Below are positions 1 through 12,929 of a stretch of DNA of 64,000 bases, in pieces. Origin of the DNA: Gonatopus flavifemur (taxonomy: Eukaryota > Arthropoda > Insecta > Hymenoptera > Dryinidae); the NCBI GenBank assembly GCA_018340375.1, contig JAFFJZ010000006.1, positions 17,927,501 to 17,991,500 of the forward strand. Direction: 5' to 3'. The notes beneath the pieces were generated by a model. The model saw only the letters and a list, made by a program, of their open reading frames with translations. It was not told the origin of the DNA and ran no database searches. The position numbers and the translations under genes are program-made. Each line of letters starts with the position of its first letter. Position 1 is the stretch's first letter.

Positions 1-700
1 AGAACACGACAGGCGTAGGGGCAGGAATGTCCTAGCCCACTGTTCCGCAATAGGTAGCCTTGAACCCGTGAAACCATAATGAGCATATTCAAAGGCGTGC
101 GTAGAATTTCGTTTGACGTTAGCACAAAAGATCTGATCTTCCTTACTCATTTGATGATATTTATACATGTTGGAGAAATAACGATTTCCACCCTCGCTTG
201 TTATCGTATACACACCTGCTTCTCTTTCCTTCCTTCTTCAAGATACAGACATACAATTGTGATGGAATTGGCTCATTATACGTAGACGATGAGGATCTGG
301 CGCAGGTGTAATTATAGAGCTCCGTATGCCGAATTTGCCGAAACGCGAAAAAGCATCTGCGAATTTTCGATTCGTATCAAGTTGGATCGAATAGTTTGTA
401 TATCTCGATGGAGTATCAAAAGTATTTGTCTACGAAAACCTAGTCCCACGATTACTCCTTCGTAATTGTAGCCTGAACCATCACAATTTCAGACAAAGGA
501 AACTGTACTTCATCTTCATGACACGTAGTATGGTAGCGACGAATGAACACATAATAACGACGTCGTGGTCAAGGACCAACTGACCCTTAAAGAGCCTTTT
601 ATTATCGTTAGTCATCAATTTGCCGCATCAAATTATTGCGTATATTCTGTGACATTGTTGGTGATATTTAGATATCATCATCCCTTTCGAATAGATGAAG
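1..700. other. non-coding flank, nothing recognised
   Basis: No convincing exon, RNA or repeat is visible. The only open frames are short and have no recognisable domain. The segment is presumably upstream or intronic to the broad gene. Confidence 0.4.
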
Positions 701-962
701 AATGATGCTTGCAACGAGTGAAAGTCACGTCAAATTCAACTAAACTTTCCCAGGAGAATTAGAAAGTGAAGAGAAGATAGAATGAAGAATATACAGGGAA
801 TACATTTTTTTCTAGAACTAGTAGAGATATCCACGGAGTACTCGCCCACGGGTCCTAGGAATCCAATCAATAAATATTACAATGGAACCCCTAGAGAAGT
901 AGGGGAGCCGTATAGATCCTCCTCTTTCCTTGTTTCTCCTTCTTCTCCGCCCCCTACTACAA

Positions 963-1016
963 TACTACCACTATTACGACTACAACTACTACTACTATTA
1001 CTACTACTACCACCAC
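963..1016. repeat. imperfect ACT/ATT trinucleotide repeat
   Basis: Imperfect triplet repeat built of ACT, ATT and ACC units. It generates runs of Leu or Tyr codons in two frames, which explains the spurious open frames here. Confidence 0.7.
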
Positions 1017-1060
1017 ATATCGGAGGAAAAAGGACTGCTCCTGCGTCGCTTTCTCACAAT

Positions 1061-1089
1061 CGTAGTCGTAGTCGTAGTCGTAGTCGTCG
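1061..1089. repeat. CGTAGT hexanucleotide repeat
   Basis: Four tandem CGTAGT units plus a partial one. In one frame it would read as Arg-Ser repeats, but there is no other support for coding. Confidence 0.7.
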
Positions 1090-3570
1090 CATTCCTCGTC
1101 CTGGTTCACCTCGTGCTCGTCTTCTCTTTTTCCCTTTCTTTCACTCCCCTCATATCTCTTGTTCCTCGTCGTCATCATCGTCCTTGCTCACTACGCCCAC
1201 CACTCTTCTTTGCGTGAAAGAGAACGAGAGACGATATAAACCCATCCACCCGCTTTCTCCGCCTTGCCTCTCCTTCTCTCCTATGTTTCTCTCTTATCCG
1301 TCGTCACCGTTTACAGTTTACTTTTCTCTAGTAGCGCGAATTAAAACCGCGTTCATGCGCAGCCCGCGGAAGGGCGTAATGATTTTTTGAGGGACGAATC
1401 GAGTGGGGTCGTCGACGCCGTCGAAGGAAAGAGGTTATAGAAGCATAGGGTGCGAGAGCCTGGCAGGAGCAGGGTGGCAAGAGTCGTCACGAGTCCTATG
1501 TGTATATACACACGTACTATGTACGTACACCCTTAGATTTTACATCCACATGCCCAAACGGATGTACAATTCGATTGCAATGAATGACGTTTGCTATCGA
1601 GAAGACAAAACTCCCTTAAGGAATCAAAACAATTTCTTCGGGATACACCAAAGAGGATATCATGATGATTGGAAGAATACTTCTTGCTGTTTGATTTTTT
1701 TTTTCTTTTTCGAAAGTCGTTAGCTTTGCGTACTTTCATCTCACGAATATAGTAGCAGCCTAAGAGGGGTGGACCAGCCAGTTTGATACGGCGGCAAGGG
1801 GGATAGAGAAGAAGAAGAGAAGCGCCCGACCGACGGCCGCAGGCACCGCCGACTTCCCCACTACCAACCATATTCCGGCCATCGGCTAGCTTTCTTTCTC
1901 TTCCCCTTATAACTTGATCTCTCTCTGCGTACGCACTATTTTTTAGTCCGCACTTATTACGACAGATGTCTCATGCTCCGATAAAGAATAACGGCGGCCG
2001 CCTGCCTCCCTCTTGCCTCCCGTACCCTCCCGGCGTTATAACGCTAGTCCTAACCAGGCTCGGGAGCTGCAACCTTGTACTCGGTGCTCCTCGGTTTTCG
2101 TTCGTTCTCTCGTGGTGTGTCTCTGCTCGCCACGAGACACATTATTAACGCGCTTTTTTTCTCTTCGCATCTCTCCCTTCTCCCATTCGTTAGAAAAGAA
2201 AGTGTGAGTTTTCAAGTGGAGAGAATCAAACCTCCCTCTCTTTGCTGTGCTGTTGCCATTCATTAACGATAGTGATAGTAACAGTAGTACTAGACGTAGT
2301 AATAGTAGTAGTACCGTGCTTTATTCATAAAAACCTCTTCATCCTCCTTCCCTCGTCGGATCATTGCGAATCAATTTTTCAATTCTTCCCTTCTCTCTCA
2401 TTGTCCCCACAGACGTGACCGAAAATTCAGGATGAACTGAAGGAATTCCCAAGGACCGGAAGAACAACATTCGAAATCCCCGCTCGGAGTGGCGCTTCTC
2501 GTCGTTTCAAATTCAAAAGGGGAATCTTCGAATTTCGCGGGAAAAACATTGGCGAAGGAAGGGGAAGGAATTAAGGGAGGAAAAGAAAGAAAAAGAGACT
2601 ACGAGATAGACTCTTTCTTCGTCTTCTTCTTCTTCTTCTCTCTCTCTCTTCCTCTCCCTCTCTCTTTCTTTCTCTCCCTCTGTCGTTCTCCATACAACGT
2701 TGTGCTTGGGCGTTGTATATCGCCGCCGGGGTTCTCCCCTCGCATCGTTGCTTCCAGACCTAACCTCTCGGCACCCTCTTCTCTCTCCTCGCAAAACGCT
2801 CGGAAAGCGAGAAAGAGAAAGAGAGACAGAAGGAGGAGCTACTTTTTCGGCAACGCGAGTATTACCGCTGCCGTCGTTGCTGTCGGCTGTTGTGTGCTCG
2901 TGTAGTCGTTTTAATGATGTTCATCGCGTTGGAATCACGTAATACGTGAGAGTGTGTAGTGAAGATAACAAAAAAATATCAAAGAACAGACGGGACGAAT
3001 GGACCTTGGATGGTGGTTGGACAATGATGTTCTGAACGAAGGTAGCGGGAAGGGGAAGAAACGTAAGGGAAAAACACGTGAGCAACGACGATCTCTGGCA
3101 GGTGCTGCGAGGTAAATGTCAAATATAACAACTTCCAACTTCCTATTCTCTTTGTTGATTTTCCATCCGCAAATGTATCTTTTTCTTTTCTCTTTTTTCC
3201 TGAAAATCATTATCCGTCAAAAAGGAAAAGTGCATGGATAGAGAATGATTCCTCATCGACGATTCTTCTATTCACATTACAACGGAAAACCTTAGTACCC
3301 CGATCTAGAATCAACCCCCCAAGAAAAGATTGACCCCTCGTAGGTTCGTGCGGAACGTATTTGTTTGTGCGTACATACGTTTTCTTGATCGATGTAACAT
3401 GAGGCATCGGTGACATCGTCACAACCAAAGATTTCTGAAGATGCTCGGTGACGTTTCAGGGGTTAAAATCACACATCTCGTACGGTTACAGATTGGCTGC
3501 TGAGAATCGAAAACAAGTACCGTTGCTCTGCGTGCGTGCGACTATCCCTACCGTGTCGTATCTCCTTGTG

Positions 3571-3610
3571 CTGTCTGTCTGTCTGTCTGTCCGTCTGTCC
3601 GTCTGTCCGT
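3571..3610. repeat. CTGT microsatellite
   Basis: About ten CTGT/CCGT units in tandem, the later units carrying a T to C change. Confidence 0.85.
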
Positions 3611-6600
3611 AGGTGCATTATATACCAACACATACAACCGCTCACTCACATTGTTTCTGCTTCCTCTTTCGTTTCCGGTTTCCGAACGATTCTACCACGC
3701 GGATCTCTGTACGTTTTGTTGCTTCCCTTGTGAGGGTTTGCAATGTGTTTATGTGTATGTGCGCGCATACGTGTGACCGACAATTTCGAATCGCAAGGCC
3801 GTACACGAGAAAGAGGCGGGAAACAACGCACATACCGGTATGCGTTGGATTTCGATCATCTTCTTGGGTCAAGGTTATATATGAAAAACAACGATACCCG
3901 AAGGACTTTATCAATTTCCATGTACAAAACATGTTTCCTCCTTTCTTCCGACTAATTCTAATCGCCAAGTTTCATTCCTTCCCATCCCCCCAATCGAACG
4001 ATGAGTAACACGCTCTCTAACACGTCAGCAAATGATATTCCGGATATACTAATATCTTGGAATAAGTTTCTAAAGCTGAATCGTCTAATGAGAATCTTAA
4101 TCTCATTTCCTCTCTGAAAATATGGTGAAATTTCGGAAGAAGTATTCATAAAACAGCAAATATTCATAACTCGAAGTAGAAGACCCAAGCGAATCAAACA
4201 CACGTCCATAAATGGTGAACATATCTGAAGAAATCCTTCATTTTTTCCACCAGGGATGACACGATTTGAATCGAACAACTAAAACAAGTGGGGATAATTT
4301 TAGAATCTTGAATCCACCAGTTGGATGCGAGCACAAAGGATGGTAGTGTAACTTTCATAACTGTTATTCACGCAAAATCCAAATACAATAGGCGACACCT
4401 CGACACCGCTACAATGTATAAATTCTAAGTTTAGTGCCAGATAATTGATAGCACAATTGAGCGAAGAACAAGAGAAAGCATTGCATACGTTGCATTGTGC
4501 ACCATCATCAAATTCACAATTATGAAGAATCCAAATGAAAATTATTTTCGAAAGTGCATGGTTTCAAAATAGCATCGTTCCTCACTTTAGTTCCGTTGAC
4601 CTGTCACAAACCGATGCGTCTAGCAAAAAAAAAAAAAGGAGAAGCAAGAAATTTCGCTGATTCGGCAGAAGTTAATACACACATTTCCACCTGACCTTAT
4701 TGGATTCAGTCACTCGAAAGTTCGTTCTTTAAAAACGAGGATCGATTGTGAAATTGTTTGGAGTTTCTTAAACATTTCTTGATGAAAAATCTATAATAAT
4801 ATATCGAGTTTCTTGGGTAGCCGTGAAAAACGTAGATATGAAAATTAGGAAGAACTCGCCCTCCTATCTTGAGCTGAAAAACTTGGATTTGGTAAGTGTC
4901 GAAATTTAGAGAGTATCATGCTCGTCCTCGCGAAACTTGATTCTCAAACTTTAATGACTGCAATCTAATTCCATATTCAATTAATATTTAGATTCGAGCG
5001 GAGTTAGAATCGTTCTCATTCCAACAAAAATATGGTTCCTTTTCTGTCAGTCGATCGATCGAGGATTTGATTTCAAACTCGTTCGAGTTTTTGTCGAGGG
5101 GTGAGCGGGGCGAGGGGGGAGGGGGGGGGGAGTTGGTTGTATCATCTCTACTTCGGAAAATTTATTTCGAAAACTTTTAATGAATCTTCAAAAGGATTAT
5201 GATCAATCTTGAAGTTTTTAAAGATTTTTTTCAAAGATGTACAAATATGAGTGAATACTTTTCCATTTCGTGGCAATTCAGATTCAAATATCCGACAAAT
5301 TCTGTTTGAAATGTTGCAATATCCGCAGTCGTATCGATTACGCCGTTAGAATACGAGGGGTTGTTTTGTCAAATCCATCACGCACTAAACGTGATCAAGT
5401 ACGACAATGGTGGAAAGCAGAAGAGTCAGTATTAGGGTGACTTGATTCTCATGAATTCATATTTTATTGTACTTTACTTTCTTTTTCTTTTATATTATAT
5501 GATATATTATAATAAGATGGATGGAATTAGGTTACCGGAGTATAGAAGGGCAGAATGAAAAAGTGTGAGAAGAATTTCAATCTCTGAAATCATCTACTGC
5601 AATCATTTACAAAAATTTGATTTATTTTTCAATCTATACCTAATCAATTCTAAATCAGTATATCAATCAATCAAAGCGAGGGAGTTCGATTTTCATCGAA
5701 TATCCTATCTTTAAAAGAATATTTTGAATAATTTTTACTATTGTAGTGTCATCATCTCTCATCTTTGTCTCATTTAAAATGATATCAGATTCGGTTTGTA
5801 AAAAGTAAAGATCGAGTCTCGCTTTACCGTATTCGCGAATCGATTTAGATTGCAAATGAAGGATTCTTCGATATAAAACAATCAACAACTTGGAAAATTT
5901 CTCTTCTATATTAATTGATTTCCATTCAAATATTTATATGGTGCCGTAGTGGAGCGTAACACCACAGATTGGGAGAATTCAATTCTCAGGTTCTTTAAAT
6001 ATATGATAATTGAAGAATAAATTGCGAGAAGGAAAATACCGGACGAAACAGCAACAGCGTACAAAAAAATAGCGAAAATGATTGTTTATTTTCAAACGCT
6101 CGACGACTTACGTAAAGTAAGTTCGCGATTTGTGAATATTTTAGTCGATATGCATATTTTCGTTGCATCTTTCGCGTGCTTTGTGTTTCAAGTATTTTAT
6201 TTCGTTGTCCTGTAGGAGAATTCGAATTTTATGCAGTTAAAGAGAAGTTGTTGGATAGAAAACTTGGAGATTGAGGTTTAAGTTCGTGTAGAAATGAGAC
6301 CTGGCCAAACTTTGGTTTATTGAGGAGAAAACTGGCAGTGATCGTTGTTTGTAGGGGATATTTTTTAAGCAATTGACATAATTATTTTAAATGAGCTCTT
6401 CGCTGGAAAAAAGTATTATAGAACCTCGTAAATTTTATTAAAATCTGATAAAAGTGTACAAACACCACTATCAAACCTGGAAAAAATCTCATGAAAATAA
6501 ACAGGATTCTATAGCGGTGACCATGTTGCAAAAATCGAGCTGGGAGTCCAGGAATCCATTCGAAATTTTAACAGGGAGTCTGGAACTGCTGGGGATTCAT

Positions 6601-7662
6601 GATGAAGATTTTCCATCTGAGAAACCAGGAGGAAAATCATGTAAGAAATCTTAAAACTCATGCGAATCCATTGGAAACTACACGCGGAAAAAAAACTTAT
6701 CATATTCATCACAATTTGGAAAGATATTTGGGACAGGGACAATTTTGAAATTCAATTTACCGCAATTGCCATTGAACTCACTCTATTTTAGTTGGAATTA
6801 CCACGATTTGTTTGAAATGGCAATAAAAATTGTTCCTATTCCAGAATTTACCACAACTTTCTTTCCGTGTATCTGAATCTCCTGCAGGAAAATATGGGAA
6901 TCCATCTGGATTTTTATATAGATTTTCACCTGATTTTTTCAGTCAGAAAAGCGTGATACGAGAAACCTTCCACGAAGACTAGCACTGTAATGCGACTTGG
7001 AAGGGAAGTAATTTTCATGAGCATCTAAAAATATTTCTTAGTTTTTTCTAATAATATTGAAACGGTCCGCATTTTTATTAAATTTTCCTCAACGAAACTA
7101 CTAATTCGTGCTTGGCTTTCGAAAAGTTCATATTTGTCCTTCCAAATTTTGTCATGTTTCATCAATTTTCTCATTTCTCATTGTAGTAAAATTCAAAAAA
7201 TTCCTGAACCGTCCGTTCTACGTCCACTGAAAACTTACGAAATATTCTTAGATCCTTCTAAAAATTACTATATTGTTCAGCCGCCTTTTTGTCCGTGTGG
7301 CGGCAGCAAAATGCCGTTATGTGCAAGAGAATTCCAAGCGATCCTCCAAAGAATCCCCTCAACATCGGGGGACGACATTCACTATTGAAAAATGAAGATA
7401 ATTTTTTTATAAACTGGCGTACACTGTGAAAAAATTCCTCTTGAAAATTCGGAAATTGTGATTGTCATCTCTTAAAGTTGCTTTTTTCTGAGATTTTAGA
7501 TAAATTTTACCAAATTTTAAGAAATTTCAGTTATAAACAGAATTCACCAGTCTATAGAAAATCCGGCTCCGGAGATGGTGATCCTTAAATCGATGCTTTC
7601 TATACTCGCACGTTTGTAACCTGAATGGTACCCGCTTCGTTCATATGTTTGTAATCACCCTA

Positions 7663-7812
7663 GTTGAAGAACTTCATTGAACCGATCGATTCTCATGGAT
7701 TCAAATGCAGAAAACTGATCCACACCCATTGAAAATGAACTTTCAATGGGTTTCAATCAGTTTTCTGCATCGAAATTGATGAGAATCAATCGGTTCAATG
7801 AGATTCATCAAC
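7663..7812. mobile_element. 150-bp foldback (MITE-like) element
   Basis: The whole segment is an imperfect palindrome. The left end GTTGAAGAACTTCATTGAAC pairs with the right end GTTCAATGAGATTCATCAAC. The inner arms (7724-7734 and 7741-7751, ACCCATTGAAA and its complement) leave a 6-nt loop. It has no coding capacity. The hallmark is that of a non-autonomous foldback element, but no clear target-site duplication was found, so the boundaries are approximate. Confidence 0.7.
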
Positions 7813-10651
7813 CAAGGCACAATTCCAAGAGAACACAACTTCCACAAACGTCTAGTAACGTTCAATAAACGTTTCAGAAGGTTTGTTTCCTCTTGAGAAC
7901 TTTAGCTCACTCCACTTGCATTTTTACAAAGTAATTAATCATCGCTAGGCTCACATTTATATGATCAAAATATAAATTGAAAAAATGATAAAAGAAATGG
8001 TGTACCCATTTGTTCATAAGAAGAACTTGTTATTACGCTTCAATGCATATCAATCTTCATAAATCTCGTGTATGTTATTCGTAGTTGAGCAACGTTACCT
8101 AAATCTCAACTCTCTTTAAAAAAACCTTTCAAAGAAAATTTCTGATCAAATTCAGTAGTTAGATTCAATAAACTATTTTAATGCAAAACTCATTGAATCT
8201 TGCTAAATCTTATTGAACCTTGGACAAAGTTGCTGCCAAATCCCATCTGATTTGATTCGTCGGTTATGTAGCGAAGATGAAGCTAAAGCTAGTAGGTTTG
8301 TGCTAGCAGACTCGGACTCTAGCTCGTTGTAAAATTTTCATAAACGAATCAAACTGGCACCAATGAAATTTCTGAATCATGCCACTTAAGAATATGTATT
8401 ACGAAAAAATTCAAATGTCCCCTGCGAATTCCAGCCTCCCCGTTAGAAATCACTCTACTCATTTTCTAAGCCTTGGTCTAAGTCTCATCCGGATCTTTTG
8501 AGGAACTCGCTAGATCTAGTCAAGCCTCCTTTAGTCGGGGTTATTTACATAAACGTTGTTGACTTGCAGAGAAATTCTGAAAATCAAACCAAGCATTCAG
8601 ATTGGGTTCCTTCCTCGGAGCTTGTTATATCAATTCAGCAATGGAATTTTCTTGAATTGGAATGCTTCTTCAATTCCATACAAGTTTCGTGAAAAAATAA
8701 TGACCATTCATAACTGTTTTGATTTAATTTCTTTGGAAATGCAAATTCATAATATAAACTTTGAATTCGTTCAATTTGCTGATACGAATAAACCGGATAT
8801 CTGACAAATTTGTTTTGATCGGTATTCGTAAAAAATGTCATTTAATTCGCCAGGTCAAAGACACCCTAACCGAATCTTATTCTTTTGAACACGTTTGATG
8901 CTTCCCAATAGCAAAACAAAATTTATTGTGAAAAGAATATTTGTGAACAGTAATGTTAAATGTTGTAAATAATCGTAATCTCATTATTTTGTAACTGATA
9001 TTTTGTGAGAACCGTTGATAATCTTTCGAATGGCGTTAGGATACCATCTTCTCCATGGTCCAAATCTGATTGCCATTTAACTTACAAGTTACTGGCAAGT
9101 AGGTTGTAGTTTTTCGTTGAAGCAGGTGTTACAAAACCAATGAATTTTTCCATGTTCCAGGTTTAATCTACCTGCATTATACATTCTTCTCTCTTTTTTG
9201 AACATTTTCAATATCAAATATTATGTCGCAATGTGCGCAATTCCATGGTTTGTTTTTATTTCTTCTTCTCAATTTCTTCCAACAGGGAAGAAATTGTTGT
9301 ATCTTCTGGATCTCAAATTCTTCAAAAAGGGAGAGAAAATTCCTGTATCCAGGGAGAATTATGATTTGTATATTCCAAAAGCTTCAAGTTTTGAGGAATT
9401 TTATTTTCAGTGATTGCTTTTTCGAAGGGAAATGAATTTTTCCTACTCGAATACTATTCATGACACCTGTATGTCATTTACAAATTTGAGCATTCAAAGC
9501 TTACATTCGATTCCTCATTCTCGATAAGAATGATCTTTTCCTTCTTCTTTCCCAACATAATTGAATGAATTCCATTCAGTTCTATAGATTTCTTCAAAAC
9601 CAGCTGAGAGAAAGAAGAGCAAGCATTCTATAAAATAAATAACACGAGAATAGCGTGATATATGAATTAAAAGCTCTTTTCAAATATGAAAAATCTATAT
9701 TCATCAATTAAATCCACGAACATATCACATTGAAAGTTGTATCTCAAAGGAATAGAGTGGTAGTTTAATATAATAGAGCATGCGAAGTTTGTTCATCTCT
9801 CGTTCTTGTGATACGTACTTTGAAAATTGAGTGCAATTGAATTGAAATCACCGATCATTCATTCATCGATCATTTTTCATTGACCATCCAGGCAACAAAC
9901 ATTTCGTTGAAAAGAAAAATTTTAAAGTTCAAATCTGAATACGATTTCATTGACATTGATGGGTCAGTCAACGAACCGTGAATTTCTTTCAATTTCATTT
10001 TGAATTCGATGAGATATGACTCACGAGCTACTTGTCAGCCCATTTTTGATAAAGCATCGTGCAGAAAATTTCTGTGCCAATATGACACGTTAGAAGATAC
10101 AATATTTGAAAACGATAATCGTTTTCCCAAGTTTTTTCCTCAATAATCGTTGAATTGGAAATATATAGGTTTCCCCCTCCGGATCGATGCAATCTTTCGA
10201 ATGATAGATTGTACAGATGCATCGCCAGACATGTCGGATATAGTAATAAATATTTTTTGGGCCAAGCAAGAAATATATCCGACGTGGTCTTGAAATGTTC
10301 GCATTTTTGCGAGGTGGCGTTGTGCAGATAAAACGTCAAAGAGCTTACGGCAGTCCATTGTTTCGGTCATTAGCTTACGCGGCATGACGAGTGATAGGTG
10401 TGGTTTTGCGATAACGTGTGTATATATTTTTTTTTATTCCTTCCAACTGTGATCGTACGTACCCAAGGGTGGTGTTTTTCTGTGAAAAAGAAATTGAAAC
10501 GATAACTGCAAGGTAGCGTATAGCGTATATCATTCATATATGTACCAACGTTTCAAAGGAACTTCATATTTGTTACTTGTATTTTAGCGGGAATTTTGAA
10601 ACTCGCCTGTGGATGTCAGTGCATTCGAAGTCATCTCTAACTTTTGTGAGG

Positions 10652-10675
10652 GTGTGTGTGTGTGTGTGTGTGTGT
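10652..10675. repeat. GT dinucleotide microsatellite
   Basis: About twelve GT units, pure apart from the edge. Confidence 0.9.
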
Positions 10676-12256
10676 ATGTGTTCGTGACAACTGAAACCGC
10701 TCGTCACAGTTTGTGAATCACGTCCTGTTTGCAGATCATGCAGATTTTTCGATCACTTTGCATACGTGTTTATCGTTGAAACATATGATTCGAGATTGTA
10801 GGTTGAAACGATATATACAAATTCATGATTCAATGACTCTGTCTTTTCACTTGATTCTTCCTTCTTTTCATCCAATAAATAATCAATTTTTCAACAAGAA
10901 TTGTAGTTCCATCGGAAAACTATAACACATTTTTTTCGAACAAAAGATACAACTTTTGTCAAAGAGTTTATCATTTGGAAGCTCTTGATTTCAATGTTCT
11001 TGTCGTGTATATATGAAATGTACATAAACATGTATGTACAATAAGTATTTTTCGGTTGGATAAAATGAGAACGAGAATAGTGGGAGCACAGTGCAATATG
11101 GATGGAAGAATTCTCATTCGACGGTTGAGAAAATTGGGACGCACAATACAGCATACACAACATCGATCAAAATACTTTGGACATATTCTTTCGGTCGATG
11201 ATTTATGTTGCGAATTTAATTATATGAAATTTTTTGATTATGTGCGTTGGCAATTTATTGAACATGATTAGTCGTTTTGTGTGTTCGCTAACCGTGACCT
11301 TTTGGTCCGTGTATTCACATAGTTTGCCTTTATTCGCAGAAACAGAGTTAAACGTGGCCTTCTGGTTCACAGTTTGTTAACAAAACAAGGTCGAGCACAT
11401 CCACGTAATGGCAAAATAGAAGGGCACATTTGGCGTTCAATTCGACTACATGAATATATAGTATAAGTGTGAACCAGTTTGTGTGTTTGAATTCGTTCAA
11501 CGTTTTCATATGCAAACATGTGCAAATGCATCATGATCGACGCGATAACGACGGGGAGTCGAATTTCGGGAGAGGGATACGCAGTCGAAAGATTCTCTCT
11601 CCAATTATTATTGTAAATACTCGTGAGTTTATCGGGACGATATTTAGTAATTTTCGCGAGACTTGGAAACTTATCGCAAATTCGTCACATATAAATTTAG
11701 CCGCGGTACGATAGCGAAAGTTCAAAAACTAAAGCCTCGTAGCACCGCGACGATTATACCAAATTTTCCATCGTTTCTATCGAAAAACAAATTTCTCGAG
11801 AAGTTCATTCGGGAATAATTCTGAAAAACTTCTCCGAGATTTTATCAACGGAAACCCATCGATCCTCAATAGTTTCTATTGAATATAATTAAAATTTCCA
11901 GCATCAAACATAACCACATTTATGTAAGGCATCAGCTCTGTAAATTTGTTTGACGACTTTTTTATCATTTTGCTAAGATAACACTATCAGCATACATTTA
12001 ATGCTTGCACTTTTATAAGTAACAGAGAGAATTATTTAATCGTACATACTGGCTTGGCTCCAGCTCGACGACCTAATTTTCTTCTATACAAGAAGAAAAA
12101 AAAGATAGAAACGGTATAATTATTAGTCTCTTCACCCTTTCCAACGACGCTAACAATAGCGTTGGTTCGAGTTATTGTAATATATCGATGAAATGAATTG
12201 ATTTGAGTATAAAAATATTGGTGTTGATTTTTGATTGCAGGTAAATAGAAATAACG

Positions 12257-12442
12257 ATGGTAGATACACAACACTTTTGTCTGCGATGGAATAACTACCA
12301 AAGCAGTATAACATCGGCGTTTGAAAATTTGCGAGATGACGAGGATTTCGTTGACGTTACCCTGGCTTGCGATGGGAAAAGCCTCAAAGCCCACAGAGTG
12401 GTACTCTCTGCGTGCAGTCCGTACTTCAGGGAATTGCTCAAG
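12257..12442 (+). CDS. br: Broad core exon 1: start codon and N-terminal half of BTB domain
   Basis: Encodes residues 1-62 of the Broad core. The start [17 protein letters not shown] is the signature N-terminus of insect BTB zinc-finger proteins of the broad/tramtrack class. Further on, [21 protein letters not shown] and RELLK form the first half of the BTB fold, which mediates dimerisation and co-factor binding in the nucleus. The start is set by the only in-frame ATG preceding this motif. The exon probably begins at 12241 after a TTGCAG acceptor, giving a 16-nt untranslated stretch. It ends in phase 0 at CTCAAG|GTAAAT. A minus-strand open frame over this segment is a shadow. Confidence 0.97.
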
Positions 12443-12574
12443 GTAAATAAATTTCATTTCCACTTATTATATCACAAATTACACGATTCTTCTTATCGTC
12501 ATGATTTTGAAAAATGATCACATCAATGCAATGAATTAATACTTGGGATGGGGAAACCAAATTCCTTTTCGCAG

Positions 12575-12766
12575 AGTACACCGTGTAAGCATCCGGTGAT
12601 AGTCCTTCAAGATGTATCGTTCAACGATTTACATGCTCTGGTAGAATTCATTTACCACGGTGAAGTGAACGTACATCAACGCTCGTTGAGCAGTTTCCTC
12701 AAAACTGCCGAAGTTCTCAGGGTGTCAGGTCTTACGCAACAGACTGATCAAACAGATAGAGATGAA
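12575..12766 (+). CDS. br: Broad core exon 2: C-terminal half of BTB domain
   Basis: Encodes residues 63-126. [31 protein letters not shown] and [17 protein letters not shown] complete the BTB domain, closely matching Broad of other insects. It is bounded by a TTTTCGCAG acceptor (exon starts AGT ACA) and a GATGAA|GTAAGT donor. Length is 192 nt, phase 0 at both ends. It is separated from core exon 1 by a 132-nt intron with in-frame read-through that carries no conserved residues. The tail TDQTDRDE begins the variable linker. Confidence 0.97.
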
Positions 12767-12929
12767 GTAAGTTGCACAAATATGTTATATTCCTATACAA
12801 TTACGTATTCATTATTTCGCTTATCTTTCTTCGCGATGTATTTTACGAGAATCTCGAAGAAACACTCCTCGCAAGTTTTCGATTCACCACTGAGCGAGGG
12901 AAAAATGTTTGTTTCGTTTGATGTTCCAG

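Larger units (their letters stand above)
701..3111 (+). promoter_or_regulatory. br: candidate promoter and untranslated first exon of broad
   Basis: This block is richer in GC and in CT/GA tracts than its surroundings. It contains a TATAAA at 1235-1240, a GC-rich patch with CATGCGCAG near 1354-1362, and purine/pyrimidine runs around 2590-2690 and 2800-2835 of the kind bound by GAGA-type factors. It ends at a good donor (CGAG|GTAAAT, junction after 3111), which could splice to the acceptor before 12241. The long open frame at 782-1390 is driven by trinucleotide repeats and looks non-coding. Broad genes of other insects have several promoters and long 5'UTRs, so the position 9 kb upstream of the start codon fits. 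The transcription start is not determined. Confidence 0.35.
3112..12240 (+). other. br: large 5' intron (presumed) upstream of the start codon
   Basis: AT-rich sequence without a recognisable exon. It ends at a strong acceptor (TTTTTGATTGCAG, last base 12240) just before the coding start. It contains a CTGT repeat, a foldback element at 7663-7812 and a GT repeat, listed separately. An untranslated exon could be hidden here; I see no decisive one. Confidence 0.5.

Noticed and set aside
782..1390. 202-codon open frame on the plus strand
   Set aside because: Its length comes from trinucleotide repeats giving Leu, Ser and Arg-Ser runs, and it has no recognisable domain. It lies in the presumed promoter/5'UTR block.
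9098..9115. let-7-like string AAGTAGGTTGTAGT
   Set aside because: Only part of the let-7 sequence is matched, and no convincing hairpin arm was found nearby.
11056..11271. Basic 71-codon open frame in the 5' intron
   Set aside because: Considered as a possible transposon remnant, but no reverse transcriptase or transposase motif can be recognised.
12032..12463. 143-codon minus-strand open frame over core exon 1
   Set aside because: It is the antisense shadow of the BTB exon and its upstream flank.
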